Shown: positions 24,712 through 36,337, numbered from the stretch's first letter. The stretch is DNA of 64,000 nucleotides from Molossus alvarezi (GCA_037176705.1 CM073887.1:60659001-60723000); one strand, 5' to 3'. Notes: generated by a model not told the origin, from the sequence alone. A program made the numbers and translations.

Positions 24712-24918
24712 CTGCCTGGCTGATGTGGCTCAGTGGATTGAGTCTCGTCCCATGAACTGAGAGGTCCCGGTTCAGTTCCCAGTCAGAACACATGCCCAGG
24801 TTTCAGGCTTGATCCTCAGTGGGGGGCATACAGGAGGTAGCTAATCAATATTTCTCTCTCATGTAGATGTTTCTATCTCTCTCTCTTCCTTTCTAAAAAA
24901 ATCAATTAGAAATATATT
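24712..24918 (+). mobile_element. Ves-related SINE (B-like)
   Basis: Head GCCTGGCTGATGTGGCTCAG with ATGAACTGAGAGGTCC. Part of a three-SINE cluster bounded by AAGTTGAAGAACCT and AAGTTGCAGAACCT. Confidence 0.88.
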
Positions 24919-24923
24919 TTCAG

Positions 24924-25172
24924 CCCTGGCCAGTTTGGCTCAGCGGTTAGAGCGTCGGCCTGCGGTCCAGAGAGACCCGGGTTCGGTTCCCGCTAAGGGC
25001 ACGTACTTCGGTTGCAGTTTGTCCCCAGCCCTGGTTGGTCATGCGGGTGGCAGCCACTCGATGTGTCCCTTCACATCGATGTTTCTCTCTCTCTCTCCCT
25101 TCCTCTCTCTCCCTCCCACTCTATCTGTACAAAAAATGGAAAAATATCCTCGGGTGAGGATTAAAAAAAAAA
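24924..25172 (+). mobile_element. Ves SINE (A-type) nested in tail of its neighbour
   Basis: Target duplication AGAAATATATTTTCA is perfect on both sides. Inserted in the A-rich tail of the copy at 24712. Confidence 0.93.
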
Positions 25173-25202
25173 GAAATATATTTTCAAAAAAGAAGAAGAA
25201 CC

Positions 25203-25395
25203 TGCCCTGGCCAGTATGGCTCAGTTGGTTGAGCGTTGTTCTGAGCACTAACAGGTCACTGGTTTGATTCCTGGTCAGGGCACATGCCCAGGTTGTGGGT
25301 TCGGTTAGGAGATGTACAGGAAGCAACTGATTGATGCTTATCTTTCACACACTGATGCTTCTCTAAAATCAATAAAAACAATTTTACAAAAAATT
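25203..25395 (+). mobile_element. Ves-related SINE (B-like)
   Basis: Head CCTGGCCAGTATGGCTCAGT, tail AAATCAATAAAAACAATTTT. Right boundary is AAGTTGCAGAACCT. Confidence 0.88.
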
Positions 25396-26204
25396 AAGTT
25401 GCAGAACCTATCAACAACATTAAGTAAGGACTTACTGACATGCAAAGTATGTTTGTCATGGTAAAGACTGCCACTGAACAGAGTCTTGAAAATGTTAGAA
25501 ATCTCTAAGTGTCCATGATAGATACTGCAATTCACCTAGCCAACTTTCTGCTTTGAAGAAGAGATACTTGAAATGTTATGCAAAGGTGGGGCTCAAGGTA
25601 AATCCTCTTGCTTTACTATCCTCAGTGATATGTCCCTTACATTATTTAGATATAGACAGCACTGGCCTCACCATCCTGAGAAGACAAGATCCTTTGTGCT
25701 TGAAATGTCCTTGGAAAAACCGCCTCATATTTTAGCAAGGTAGCCCCCAAAGATTAGGGAGAGGAAGGGGCTTTAGATCCATGACTTGCTCTTGCCATGC
25801 AAGTGGCAGGGAAGGTAGTGTCAGGAGCTTGAGTGTAGAGCATGCCCAGGCAATCTTGGCAGTGAGAGAGTGCCTCCTCCTCTGCCAGACAAGCAAGGGC
25901 ATCACAGAAGGAAGTCTGAGCAGGCCAGCTACCACAACTGCATAGGACCAGTCTTCAACAGCGACATCATGTGCTGGCAAGGAGCAACAGCAGGACACAC
26001 TGGGCAGACTTTCCTGAAGTGAAAGCAGCTGTGTCCTTTTAGACAAGAACCCCTGAAAGTAGGCAATTTTTTAAATTTTTTCTGTCACCAGAGTTTAGGG
26101 CTTTTGTCCCAAAGTTGCTGACGCAAAATGACGATAAAACATTCTGCTTTCCTTTATACCCCAACACACACACACACCCCACTTGTAGGAAAAAATAGTT
26201 TTGT

Positions 26205-26298
26205 GCCCTGGCTGGTTTGGCTCAGCGGTTGGAGCATCAGCCTGCGGACCAGAGAGTCCTGGGTTTGGTTCCCGCTAGGGGCACATACCAAAAGAAAA
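26205..26298 (+). mobile_element. Head-only short Ves SINE, copy 1
   Basis: tRNA-like head GCCCTGGCTGGTTTGGCTCA through GCTAGGGGCACATACC, directly followed by an A-rich tail. The CT-rich body is absent. Perfect target duplication AAAAAATAGTTTTGT (26190-26204 and 26296-26310). Confidence 0.92.
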
Positions 26299-26390
26299 AA
26301 ATAGTTTTGTACTTGGGAAGAAACTAGAAATCCAAAACTCACACATAAGGGTTAGCTCTATCACTCATCTCTTTAAAAGTTTATATAGCT

Positions 26391-26645
26391 GCCATGACCA
26401 GTTTGGCTCAGCAGTTAGAGCATTGGCCTGCGGTCCAGAGACCTGGGTTTGGTTCCCGCTAAGGGCATGTATCTCAGTTGCAGTTTGTCCCTGGCCCTGG
26501 TTGGGTTGTGCAGGTGGCAGACACTTGATGTGTCTCTTTCACGTCGATGTTTCTCTTTCTCTTCCTCCCTCTCCCTCCCTCTCCCTCCCACTCTGTCTGA
26601 ACAAAAAATGGAAAAATGTCCTCAGGTGAGGATAAAATAAATAAT
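26391..26645 (+). mobile_element. Ves SINE (A-type)
   Basis: Head CATGACCAGTTTGGCTCAGC. First of three head-to-tail SINEs enclosed by AAAAGTTTATATA at 26377 and 26993. Confidence 0.9.
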
Positions 26646-26652
26646 AAAGCCC

Positions 26653-26749
26653 TGCCCTGGCCAGTTTGGCTCAGTGGTTGAGCATCGACCCGCGGACCAG
26701 AGAGTCCTGGGTTCGGTTCCTGCTAGGGACACGTACCACAAAAAAAAAG
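26653..26749 (+). mobile_element. Head-only short Ves SINE, copy 2
   Basis: GCCCTGGCCAGTTTGGCTCA to GCTAGGGACACGTACCAC, then A9. No body. Confidence 0.9.
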
Positions 26750-26756
26750 TTTAAAC

Positions 26757-26990
26757 ACTGCCTGGTTTGGCTCAGCAGTTAGAGCGTCAGCCTGTGAACC
26801 AATGAGTCTCAGGTTTGATTCCAGTCAAGGGCACGTACCTCGGTTGCAGTTTGTCCCCAGCCCTGGTTGGGGTCATGTGGGAGGCAACCAGTCAATGTGT
26901 CCCTCTCACGTAAATGTTCCTCCCTCCCTCCCTCCCACTCTATCTGAAGATAAGTAGAAAAATATCCTTGAGTGAGGATTTAAAAAATAA
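26757..26990 (+). mobile_element. Ves SINE (A-type)
   Basis: Head CTGCCTGGTTTGGCTCAGCA, tail GTGAGGATTTAAAAAATAAA. Third of the cluster; it is followed by the AAAAGTTTATATA boundary. Confidence 0.9.
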
Positions 26991-27413
26991 ATAAAAGTTT
27001 ATATAAATATCCAGTTAAAACCAACAAGGTATTTCCTTTGAAATGTTATCTAAACAGATTTCCAAGTAGACCACAGGACTGTATACTGTCTTAGAATGTC
27101 CTTGGAAGGCTCTCTCATTGATCAGGTAACACAATAAAAACCCCAGAGCCCTTTCTTTCAAATGAAAGAGGGATAGACAGGGATAGAAGAAACTATTTCA
27201 ACTGTCTTCTTTCCTTGTGGCTTATGGTGTCCTCCCCCTCCTCTGCCTCTTAGGAAGGAGAGGTAGACAATTTAAAGGAGAGGAAATTACTGGACTTACC
27301 CCAATGATGTATGTGAGCACTCCAGTGAATAATAGGAAAAACAAATGTAAACAAATCCACCACCCCACTTTGACACACATGTTAGCTCTGAGTTTAACAG
27401 TTTGGTGGAAATT

Positions 27414-27656
27414 TTTTTTTAAATCCTCACCAGAGGATATTTTTCCCACTTATCTTTAGATAGAGTAGAATAGAGGGGGTTGGGGGAGAGAGAGAAACAT
27501 CAATGTGAGAGACACATGAATTGGTTGTCTCCCGCATGACCCTGATCAGGGCCGGGGACAAATGGAAACCAAGGTACATGCCCTTAGCCGGAATTGAACC
27601 CGTGACTCTTTGGTCCGTGGGTCAACGTTCCAACCCCTGAACCAAACGGCCAGGGC
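27414..27656 (-). mobile_element. Ves SINE
   Basis: Reverse copy AAATCCTCACCAGAGGATAT to AAACGGCCAGGGCT. Boundaries TTTGGTGGAAATTTTT / TCTGGTGGAATTTTTT. Confidence 0.9.
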
Positions 27657-27666
27657 TCTGGTGGAA

Positions 27667-27768
27667 TTTTTTTTTTTTTTTGGTGGTACGTGCCCCTAGC
27701 GGGAACCGAACCCAGGACTCTCTGGTCCACAGGCCGACACTCAACCGCTGAGCCAAACTGGCCAGGGC
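27667..27768 (-). mobile_element. Head-only short Ves SINE, copy 3
   Basis: Reverse copy: T run, GGTGGTACGTGCCCCTAGCG through AACTGGCCAGGGC. It used the duplicated target CTGGTGGA of the previous SINE, giving three copies of that target. Confidence 0.9.
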
Positions 27769-28202
27769 TCTGGTGGAGATTTTTAAAAGACATTTTCTCA
27801 TATATTAACTCATTCAACCATATCCATGATCTCGGAAGTACCTAGAGATGGGTTTCAGAGTTCCACTTGGCTTTGCAGCAAGTCCTGTTTACTCTAAAAG
27901 TGAAAGCAATTTCAGTGGGTTTCAAAAAGCCCTGAAGTGTCACTGCTTTTAGGAAAAGCTTCAAAGATAGAGGGGAGAACTCAATTTTTATTGTGCTTCC
28001 AAGCAGGGGTATACAAAGATGAACAAAGCCTGCTCCTAAAGATATACTTTTGAAGCCAAGCACTGGAATCAGGTTGGGGAGCCATGAATACAATACTCTA
28101 ATTGTATTGTTCAAGAAAAGTGCAGCAGGAATCCCAAGGTAGGGAAAAACCATTCTGGACAGGAGAACCTGTAAAGGATGTTTGACAAGGAGGTATTTCA
28201 AC

Positions 28203-28530
28203 TGAGACTGTTGCCATATGTTCATACCCTCTGACCCAGCATTTCACAACTTCCAGAAATGTGTTCAAAGGAAGCAATCAGATGCCAACAAATATGTATG
28301 TACAAGGGAGTTCACAGCAGCAGCATTTATAAGAAGAACAGAGCGGAAGTAACCTAAGTGTTGGGAGTATGTAAATAAACTGGGGGTCAATTTGTGAAAA
28401 TGGGAAGCTTATGTACTGGGAGAGACCACAGGGTTCTATAACTCCTACTGGGGTAGTAGCCTTGTCTTATGGGTGTATGCACATGTAGAAATTCACCAAA
28501 CTGTATATTATTGTAGATTCAACTTTGAAA
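28203..28530 (+). mobile_element. Old L1 fragment
   Basis: The sequence around CATACCCTCTGACCCAGCAT and the following target-like AT-rich stretch match the 3' part of an old L1M-type element. A Ves SINE follows at 28532. Confidence 0.65.
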
Positions 28531-28531
28531 A

Positions 28532-28757
28532 TAGCCCTGGCCAGTTTGGCTCAGCGGTTAGAGCATCAGCCCTTGGACCAAAGAGTCACGGGTTCAATTC
28601 CAGTTGCAGTTCAGTCCCTGGCCCTGGTTGGGGTTGTGCAGGAGGCAACCAATCAATGTGTCTCTCTCACATCGATGTTTTTCTCTCCCGCCGCCCAACT
28701 CTATCTGAAGATAAATGGAAAAATATCCTCGGGTAAGGATTAAAAAACAAAAACAAA
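28532..28757 (+). mobile_element. Ves SINE (A-type) with small internal deletion
   Basis: Head GCCCTGGCCAGTTTGGCTCA. After GGTTCAATTCC the usual GCTAAGGGCACGTACCTCG stretch is missing and sequence resumes at AGTTGCAGTTCAGTCCC. Confidence 0.88.
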
Positions 28758-28768
28758 AATCAAACAAA

Positions 28769-28985
28769 ACTTTGGCTCAGCGCACTGGGGCATCGTCCCA
28801 TGGACTGAGAGGTCCTGGTTGAATTCCCGGTCAGGGCACATGACCAAGTTGCAGGCTCAATCCCCAGTAGGAAGCGAGCAGGAGGGAGCTGATCAATGTT
28901 TCTCATATCGATGTTTCTATCTCTCTCTCCCTTCCCCTGTCTCAAAAAAATTAAAACATATTAAACAAAACAAAAACCTTTGAAA
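28769..28985 (+). mobile_element. Ves-related SINE (B-like), 5' end trimmed
   Basis: Starts at CTTTGGCTCAGCGCACTGGG, lacking the first head bases. Body and A-rich tail are present. Confidence 0.82.
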
Positions 28986-29177
28986 ATAAATAAAGGATAA
29001 AGATAGATGGATAGTAGCTAGATAATCTAGCCACTAGAAACCAGTATTGAAAAACAGAAAAATGCTCCCAATTTAAGTGATAAAATGCAACATATTAACT
29101 ATATACATTATCTTTTTTTATCTTTATTGTTGAATGTATTACAGATGTTCCTCATTTCATTATCTTAATTTTAGTTT

Positions 29178-29420
29178 TTTTTTATCCTCACCCGAGGACA
29201 TTTCTTCATTTTTTGTTCAGATGGAGTGGGAGGGAGAGAGAGGAAGAGAGAGAGAGAGACATCGACGCGAAAGGCACACATTGAGTGGCCACCACCTGCA
29301 CGACCCAACCAGTGCTAGGGACAAAATGCAACTGAGATACATGCCCTTAGTGGGAACCGAAACTGGGTGTCTTTGGACTGCAGGCTGATGTTCTAACTGC
29401 TGAGCCAAACCGGCCAGGGC
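29178..29420 (-). mobile_element. Ves SINE (A-type)
   Basis: Reverse copy with perfect target duplication CTTAATTTTAGTT on both sides. Confidence 0.93.
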
Positions 29421-30009
29421 TTAATTTTAGTTATATATGTGTATATATATATACATACATATATATATATAGCATGGAAAAATATTGGAAGGAAAGAAAC
29501 CAAAATATTCACAGTAATTGTCTCTGACAGAACTATAGGTGATTTTTCTTCTGAAACTTTCGCCTGTAGTTCCACATTTTCTAAAGTGAACATGTGGTGC
29601 CTCCTGGTCATCTTGTCCAGTTCCAGGGTTATTCTGACCTCTAGTAGCTTCTAGTTCTCACCTTCTGACTCAGGTAATGCTGATTCTCAAGTGTGCCCAT
29701 AATCTCCCAATTCCTGAAGATGGATTTACTATCAGGCTGACTGATGAATGTCAATCTAAGTCCTAACAGTTTGTGTTTTCCTTACTACCCCAGTTTTGTA
29801 TTATTCTTAGTAATAAAGAATAATGACAACAGGTAGTAACATTGAGTACCTACTATATGTCAGGTTCTGCTGAAAGCTTCACATGAGGACTCTGATGAAT
29901 CCCCCTGGACAGTCAGACTCTGTGTCAGACCCTCTGCTTGACTCTGGGCAGGGCCCATAACTCACTTTAGCCCAGGGAATATAGTGGAAACCACACTCTG
30001 CTGGGTACA

Positions 30010-30525
30010 GGCTAAGTTACCAGAATTCCACTCCTACGAATACCTCCAAGAAAACTGGCACACAGACTTATATCCAGGTAACTGTCCACAGCAGCACTAT
30101 TCATAATAGGTACGAGGTACAAACATCAAATGCCCATTAACAGGTCAGTGGATAAACAAAGTGTATGTATGTCTATGCAATGGAATATTACTCAGTCATA
30201 AAAAGAAATTAAGCACTGACACACGCTCCCATGTGGATGAAAACATGTTGCTGAGTAAGACACATAAAGCTACCTGTATGATTCCATTTACATAAAACAT
30301 CCAGAACAGGCAAATCACTAGAGATAGAAAGTAGATTGGTGGTTGCCAGGGGTGAGTGGGAGAGAATACAAATTGGCTGCTCATGTGTACAGGGTTTCTT
30401 TTGGGATCATAAAACTGTTCTGGAATTATGTGGTGATGGTTGCATAACTGTAAATAGGCTGAAAACCATTGAATCATACATATACTGTATGTGAATTATA
30501 TCTCAATAAAGCTATTAAAAAAACA
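30010..30525 (+). mobile_element. L1 3' end with poly(A) signal
   Basis: L1 3' sequence includes GCAATGGAATATTACTCAGT and GTAGATTGGTGGTTGCCAGG, and ends with ATCTCAATAAAGCTATTAAAA, the L1 polyadenylation signal and tail. 5'-truncated. Confidence 0.85.
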
Positions 30526-30539
30526 AGAGGAGGTGTCAA

Positions 30540-30835
30540 TCTGGCAGCATCTGTTTTTGCAGTCCTGGGAGCACTGAGGTGCCATGTCAGAATCTAGTGA
30601 TCATGCTGAAGGGCCACATGGCAAGAGGGAGAGGCCTGGGGCCTCAGTGGAAAAGAATCCAAAGACAGAGAATGCTGAGCCCCATTTGCCTAACCCCAGA
30701 CAGCTGGGCCATCCTGGCTGAGGTGCCAAACATGTGCCTTGTCCAATTTCCTGCCCACAAAACTATAACTAAATAATAGTTGTTTCAAGCCACTTACTAT
30801 TTGGGTAATTTGTTACCCAGTACTATCTAAGACAT
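30540..30835 (+). mobile_element. Possible MaLR-like LTR 3' part
   Basis: CCACAAAACTATAACTAAAT and GTTTCAAGCCACTTACTATT TGGG-type sequence resembles an old MaLR LTR end. Diverged. Confidence 0.4.
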
Positions 30836-31289
30836 AGTTGCTATTGAATCCTCAAATGATACACCAGGAGCAGCCTGAGGATGAAGAGTAAGGAGACTCA
30901 CCCACTAAGCCCCCAAAGATGCAGCTGGGATTCCAGGCTGGATGTGATTATGAACTGTTCTCTCTGCCTTCATGGCTACTTAACTGCTCCACCCCTCCTG
31001 CCTCATATTTGCCTTTGGCCACGTGTCTCCTGTGTTCCTGTCCTCTCTTGATCCCATGCCCTGCCCTAATCCTCTCACCTGCTGACCTTTCCTCCAATTT
31101 GCTATATACATGTATCCAGCCAGCTCTTTTTTATTTTTAATTTTAATTATCCTCTCTATTACACTGACCTTCATTCAGTTAAGTACAGGATAAAGAGTAA
31201 TCTTATACAAAAATAAGACAGCACACATAATCACACGCACACACACACGCACAAAATGGATCAGTCTCACTTTTTAAAAAAGGGCCTTG

Positions 31290-31448
31290 GGCCCTGGCCG
31301 GTTTGGCTCAGCGGTGAGAGCATTGGCCTGCGGTCCTGAGAGACCCGGGTTCGGTTACCGCTAAGGGTGCATACCTCGGTTGCAGTTTGTCCCCAGCCCT
31401 GGTCGGTTGTGCGGGTGGCAGCCACTTGATGTGTTCCTTTCACGTCGA

Positions 31449-31496
<48 letters not shown>

Positions 31497-31572
31497 CCTC
31501 TCTCTCCCTCCCACTCCACCTGAACAAAAAATGGAAAAATGTCCTCCGGTGAGGATAAAAAAAAAAAAAAAA
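31290..31572 (+). mobile_element. Ves SINE (A-type) with expanded CT tract
   Basis: Head GCCCTGGCCGGTTTGGCTCA and about 21 CT units at 31452-31494. First of three SINEs enclosed by CAGTCTCACTTTTT and CAATCTCACTTTTG. Confidence 0.92.
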
Positions 31573-31573
31573 G

Positions 31574-31820
31574 GCCTTGGCTGGTTTGTTCAGTGGTTAG
31601 AGCGTTGGTCCATGGACCAATGGGTCGCGGGTTTGATTGTGGTCAAGGGCACATACCTTGTTGGTTGGTCCAAGCCCTGGTTGGAGTTGTGCAGGAGGCA
31701 ACCAGTCAATGGGCCCCCTCACGTCAGTGTTCCTCCCTCCCTCCCTCCCACTTATCTGAAGATAAATGGAAGAATATCCTTGGGTGAGAATTTAAAAAAT
31801 AAAATAAAATAAATAAATAA
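31574..31820 (+). mobile_element. Ves SINE
   Basis: Head CCTTGGCTGGTTTGTTCAGT, tail AAATAAAATAAAATAAATAA. Second in the cluster. Confidence 0.88.
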
Positions 31821-31821
31821 A

Positions 31822-32022
31822 TGTATGTTTTTATTGATTCTTTTAGAGTGAGAGGAAGAGAGACAGAAACATTGATGAGAGAGAAACATCAATATCAATA
31901 GGCTGCTTCCTGCATGTCCCCCAACCAGGGATCGAGCCCACAACCCGGGAATGTGCCCTGACCAGGAATCAAAGCATGACCTCTCAGTGATGCTCAATCC
32001 ACTGAGCCACACTGGTTGAGCT
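31822..32022 (-). mobile_element. Ves SINE (B-type)
   Basis: Reverse copy TTTTTATTGATTCTTTTAGA to GCCACACTGGTTGAGCTC. It closes the cluster. Confidence 0.88.
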
Positions 32023-33699
32023 CAATCTCACTTTTGATTCCACTTTTCTACTGCTGTCCTTGATTTTTTCTAAAAGCTATAGAAACACTCGTATCCATCT
32101 CCTTTTAATTTATAATTAATTCGTCATAAGACAAACCAGGTAATTACTTTGGAAATTATAAAATTGATTTGTCTGTTTTGCTTTGTAGTCACAAAATTAT
32201 TATTCTTGCTTTCTTTAAACACTTCAAAACTTGCTAAAATGTTGCATAATCTATTTGAACTACTCAAATAATCTAATCACTCAACTGGAATATCTGGGAG
32301 ACTGAATTATTTAATGCATTGTCAGGTGATTCGATTATTTCACTGTGATGGTCTACCTGTTAGAGGCTATTATTTTGCTTAGTGTGTTTTTATAATCTCT
32401 CAATTACGATCATGAAGCAAAGAAACAAAATCAGTAACTGTTCTAATTCTCTAGTGAATGATTTTGATGAACGTTTTAACTGTCTATAGAAATAAAATAA
32501 GATCTTTTTCTTTTTCTCAGTAAAGAAACTATAGGATAAACTATAAGTTTGTTGTGGCTTTTATCCAAAATTGGCCTTTTCTGCTCCAGGCAGGTCTTTT
32601 CTGATGCATGGTTTGAATCTTCTTGTCCCCTGCTCTAAAAACTCAGTGGTCTCCCACTTCATCTCATCTAAGCCCTTGGACTTTCGAGGTCCTCTTTTCA
32701 CACATCACACACATTTCACACTCCGATAGATGCCATACACGTGCGCTGCCCATGTTTCCAGCCAGCCTTATTTCTCACCATTCCTAGATAAGTCTTCTCC
32801 ACTCTTGTTACCAAGTTCACCTAACTATCCCACTAGGTGACCTGGTCCTTCCTCCTCCCCAAATTCATGAGCCTGTTTTTTTGGCAGGTGATGCCTCTGG
32901 CCCAGAGCTCAGGATTCCCAGATTTTTAGGGAAACACATGAACCAAATCAGGTACAAGCCACTTCCCCGAGGAGCAGATGAAGGCCAAGGAGCAGATGTC
33001 AAAAAATCAACAGGGTAACTGTAAAGAGGGTGGGAAGACAGGAGACAGAGGCCACGATAAAAGACCCTAAACCAATGGAACTCAGAAACACAGGCACGGA
33101 ATTGAACCCCAAAACAGGAAGTGAGGGAACATGCTCCGGGAAGCATTTCCTACAAACACACAGTAGGCTACAGAGAAGGGAGAGTCAAATCCCAAGGAGT
33201 ACCTGGTCCCAAGCCATTGCTGTCACAGAGAAACTGGAGCCCAAAGAGGAGGGGCAACTCCCCAATGAGAGACAGTACAAGGACTCACAAGCACAGACTC
33301 TCAAAGCCACCCCACCATTCACTCCAGAACCCCAAAGCTCTGAAAGCTACATCTTCCTTTAAGTTTGCAGCAAACCCATGTGTCAGCAAAACTTGTCATG
33401 TGTTGGCAAAGCTTGTCTTAGGCCATTTACAGACTTTGCTTGTCCAACTTTGATTGAATGTTTTGCAACAGAAATATCACCAAGATGAGTGTGCATTAGC
33501 CCAGACACTTGGGGGTGTCCTGTCATATGCAAGATGTGCAGCTGGAAAGTGAGAGAAGTTCTGAATTTGGAACTGGCTCCAGTGCCCAGGCTTTGGGACA
33601 GGCCACAGCAGTGAGGACCTACTGTGTGCTGGACACACGCCACCTGGCTTGGACCAGGAATGAAGGGGCCATAAATCAAGGATGCAGGCAGACTCTAAA
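32023..33699. other. Intergenic, no gene recognised
   Basis: AT-rich sequence, an L2-like piece (32590-32870), then unassigned sequence. It lies between the MED26 promoter and the SMIM7 3' end. Confidence 0.55.
32590..32870 (+). repeat. L2-like
   Basis: TCAGTGGTCTCCCACTTCAT and TTTCCAGCCAGCCTTATTTC resemble L2 3' sequence. Confidence 0.5.
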
Positions 33700-33885
33700 A
33701 GGCAAGGAATCTGATTCTCCCCTACAGCCTCTGGAAGGAACCAGCTCTGCCAACACTTTGATTGTAGCCTAGTGACACCCATTTGGATTTCTGTCTTCCA
33801 GATCTGTAAGATAGTAAATTCATTCTGTTTTAAGTGTGAAGTTGGTGCTCATTTGTTACAGCTACCCAGTGAAACTAACTAGGCA
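33700..33885 (+). mobile_element. MaLR-like LTR 3' end
   Basis: TACAGCCTCTGGAAGGAACC, TTCCAGATCTGTAAGATAGT and a TGTTACAGCTACCCAGTGAA end resemble the 3' part of an MLT1 LTR. Confidence 0.5.
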
Positions 33886-34070
33886 GGTCCTTCACTGAAA
33901 AGGCTTGCACCTTCTCCTTTGCATGCAGCACTGCCCAGTTAGAGCTTTCTGCAATGAAATGCACTTGAAATGTAGCTACTGTGGCTGAGGGATTGGGATT
34001 TTAGTTTTAGTTAACTGAAATGGAAACTGAAATAGCCACATGTGGCTAGTGGCTGACACAGGCCAGTAAG
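33885..34070. mobile_element. DNA-transposon MER-like copy
   Basis: GCACTTGAAATGTAGCTACT and AGCCACATGTGGCTAGTGGC belong to the same family as the copy at 3287-3420. Confidence 0.6.
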
Positions 34071-34499
34071 CCAGGACAAGCAGAATAGGGAAACCGAGCC
34101 AGATAGTTAAACAGTTTGCAGCCATCTAGTAAATCTAGATGCCAAGCAGTTTGCAGCTATCTCATAAATCCTATCTTCCCTAAATCAAGGACACGTAAGA
34201 GTAAATAGGGGGTGGGAGGTAGAAGAGGGTATAGGGGGTATAAATTATGATGAGGAAAAAAAAAAAGTAAATGGTTTGCATTGCTCCTCCCCAACCAGAG
34301 GATAAATAGCTTAAACCACCTCATTCAGGGAGATAGCAGAAATCCAATTAAAGACATTTGTGACAACCACACCTAAGAACAGATGAAGTTAAGGGAATAA
34401 ATTTAATTTTGGCATATCAGGATAAAACTGATGAATATTCTATTGATCCTCCCCTAAGACCACCCCTAAACTCCTAGCCATTAAAAATCCTCAAAACAG

Positions 34500-34770
34500 C
34501 CCTGGCCGGTTTGGCTCAGCCGTTAGAGCGTTGGCCTGCGGTCCGGAGAGACCCGGGTTCGGTTCCCGCTAAGGGCATGTACCTCGGTTGCAGTTTGTCC
34601 CCGGCCCTGGTTGGTCGTGCAGGTGGCAGCCACTCGATGTGTCCCTTTCACATCGATCTTTCTCTCTCTTTCTCTCTCTCTCCCTCTCTCTCCCTCCCAC
34701 TCTATCTGTACAAAAAATGGAAAAATGTCCTCAGGTGAGGATAAAAAAAAACAAAACACAACAACAACAA
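34500..34770 (+). mobile_element. Ves SINE (A-type), young-looking
   Basis: Near-consensus head. Perfect 16-base target duplication AAAAATCCTCAAAACA on both sides. Confidence 0.94.
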
Positions 34771-34961
34771 AAAATCCTCAAAACAAAGGTACCAGGGCAC
34801 ACTCTCCTTCCCAGGAGCACGCCTGCGTCTTTTCCTTTCCACTCTTCTCCCCCACAGTCATGCATCTCCTAAACTCTAAGGGACCTCAGGAGACTTATAA
34901 CCAGGGAGCAATGGGCAAGGGCAGCCTGTCCTGGGCAAACCCCCTGAACTTATCCCCTTTT

Positions 34962-35186
34962 ATTTTTAAATCCTCACCCACGGATGATTTTCAGATAGAG
35001 TGGGAGGGAGGGGGAGAGAGAAACATTAATGTGAGAGAAAAACATCGATATGTTGCCTCCCATACGACCCCAACCAGGTCCAGGGATTGAATCACAACCA
35101 AGGTATGTGCCCTTGTCGAGAATCGAACCCGCAACTCTTTGGTCTGTGGGCCGATGCTCTAACTGCTGATCCAAACTGGCCAGGGC
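34962..35186 (-). mobile_element. Ves SINE
   Basis: Reverse copy AAATCCTCACCCACGGATGA to AAACTGGCCAGGGC. Confidence 0.88.
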
Positions 35187-35297
35187 TTCTCTAACTTCTT
35201 AGTGAGCCAAAGCTGCCCAGCCAGGGCTCATTACCCCACCTAGTCTCTCTCCTGTTGCTCTTCTAACCTAGGTCATTCCTTGTTTCATTGTCCCCAG

Positions 35298-35513
35298 ATG
35301 GCTGGTATGGCTTGGTGGATTGGTACATCATCCCGAATACCAAAAAGTGTTGGTTGGATTTGACTCCCAGTCAGGGCACATACTTGGGTTGCAGGTTCAA
35401 CCCCCAGTTGGGGCGCATGCAGGAGGCAGTCAATCAATGTTTCTCTTTCACATCGATGCTTCTGTCTCTCTCTCTCTCTCTCTCTGTCTCAAAATCAATT
35501 AAAAAAATAATTG
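35298..35513 (+). mobile_element. Ves-related SINE (B-like), diverged
   Basis: ATGGCTGGTATGGCTTGGTG head, tail CAAAATCAATTAAAAAAATA. Boundary ATTGTCC on both sides. Confidence 0.82.
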
Positions 35514-35626
35514 TCCTCTGGATTCGTCTTGTGAAATCTTTCCTACATGAAGTCAAGAACCCACATACTACTGGCCGGCCCTAGGCAGAACCACTCAGGG
35601 CCAGGTCCCCTTTCCAGACAGCACAG

Positions 35627-35765
35627 TTATTCAAAGTGTGGCCTGAGAACCAGCAGCATGGGCAATCCCTGGGAGCTGGTTAGACATGCAGAATCACAGC
35701 CTGCACCCCCAGCCTGCTAAGTCAAATCTATACTTCAGCAAGACCACCAGGGAATTCATGGGGTC
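35627..35765 (+). mobile_element. MER5A-like hAT fragment
   Basis: TCAAAGTGTGGCCTGAGAAC then CAGCAGCATGGGCAATCCCT follows the MER5A consensus. Confidence 0.65.
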
Positions 35766-35975
35766 ATCAAAGTCTGAGACATCAGGATGGAAGCCACAAT
35801 CCACTTCACACAAATACTTGACTATAAAACATCAGGAGGAAAATCCCTTTGTAGCAGTTCTCAGGGTCAGCTTTCCTAGACCACATATTTTTTAAAATGT
35901 TTAATGCCCCGAAAGCATACTATTAGCCAAGAAGATGAACTAACAGTTGCTGAATAGGTTAGATCCTTGGCCATC

Positions 35976-36337
35976 TGTTATAGACTGAATTGCGTCCTCT
36001 CAAAATTCAAGTTGGAGTTCTAACCCCCAATGTGACTGTATTTGGAGACAGAGGCTTTAAAGAGGTAACTAAAGTTAACAAAGGTCATAAGAGTGGGCCC
36101 CTAATCCAGTATCAATGGTATCCTCATAAGAAGAGAAACACCAGAAACACACAGAAGAAAGGCCACATAAGGACACAGCAAGAAGCTGTCTACAATCTGA
36201 GGAGAGAAGCCTCACCTTAAATGTGCTGGCTCCTTGATCTTAGACTTTCAGCTCCCAGAACTGTGAGAAAATAAATATCGGTTGTAAACCACCCAATCTG
36301 TGACATTTCATTATGGCAGCCCCAGCTGCCTAAGACA
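35976..36337 (+). mobile_element. MLT1-type MaLR LTR, near full length
   Basis: Starts TGTTATAGACTGAATTGCGT and continues with TGTGACTGTATTTGGAGACA, GGGCCCCTAATCCAGTATC and AGAACTGTGAGAAAATAAAT, the LTR poly(A) signal. It is an old ERVL-MaLR solo LTR without coding sequence. Confidence 0.85.

Noticed and set aside
27842..28225. 127-codon minus-strand open frame rich in hydrophobic residues
   Set aside because: No family recognised, no splice or promoter context, and neighbouring sequence is L1-derived. Not strong enough to call.
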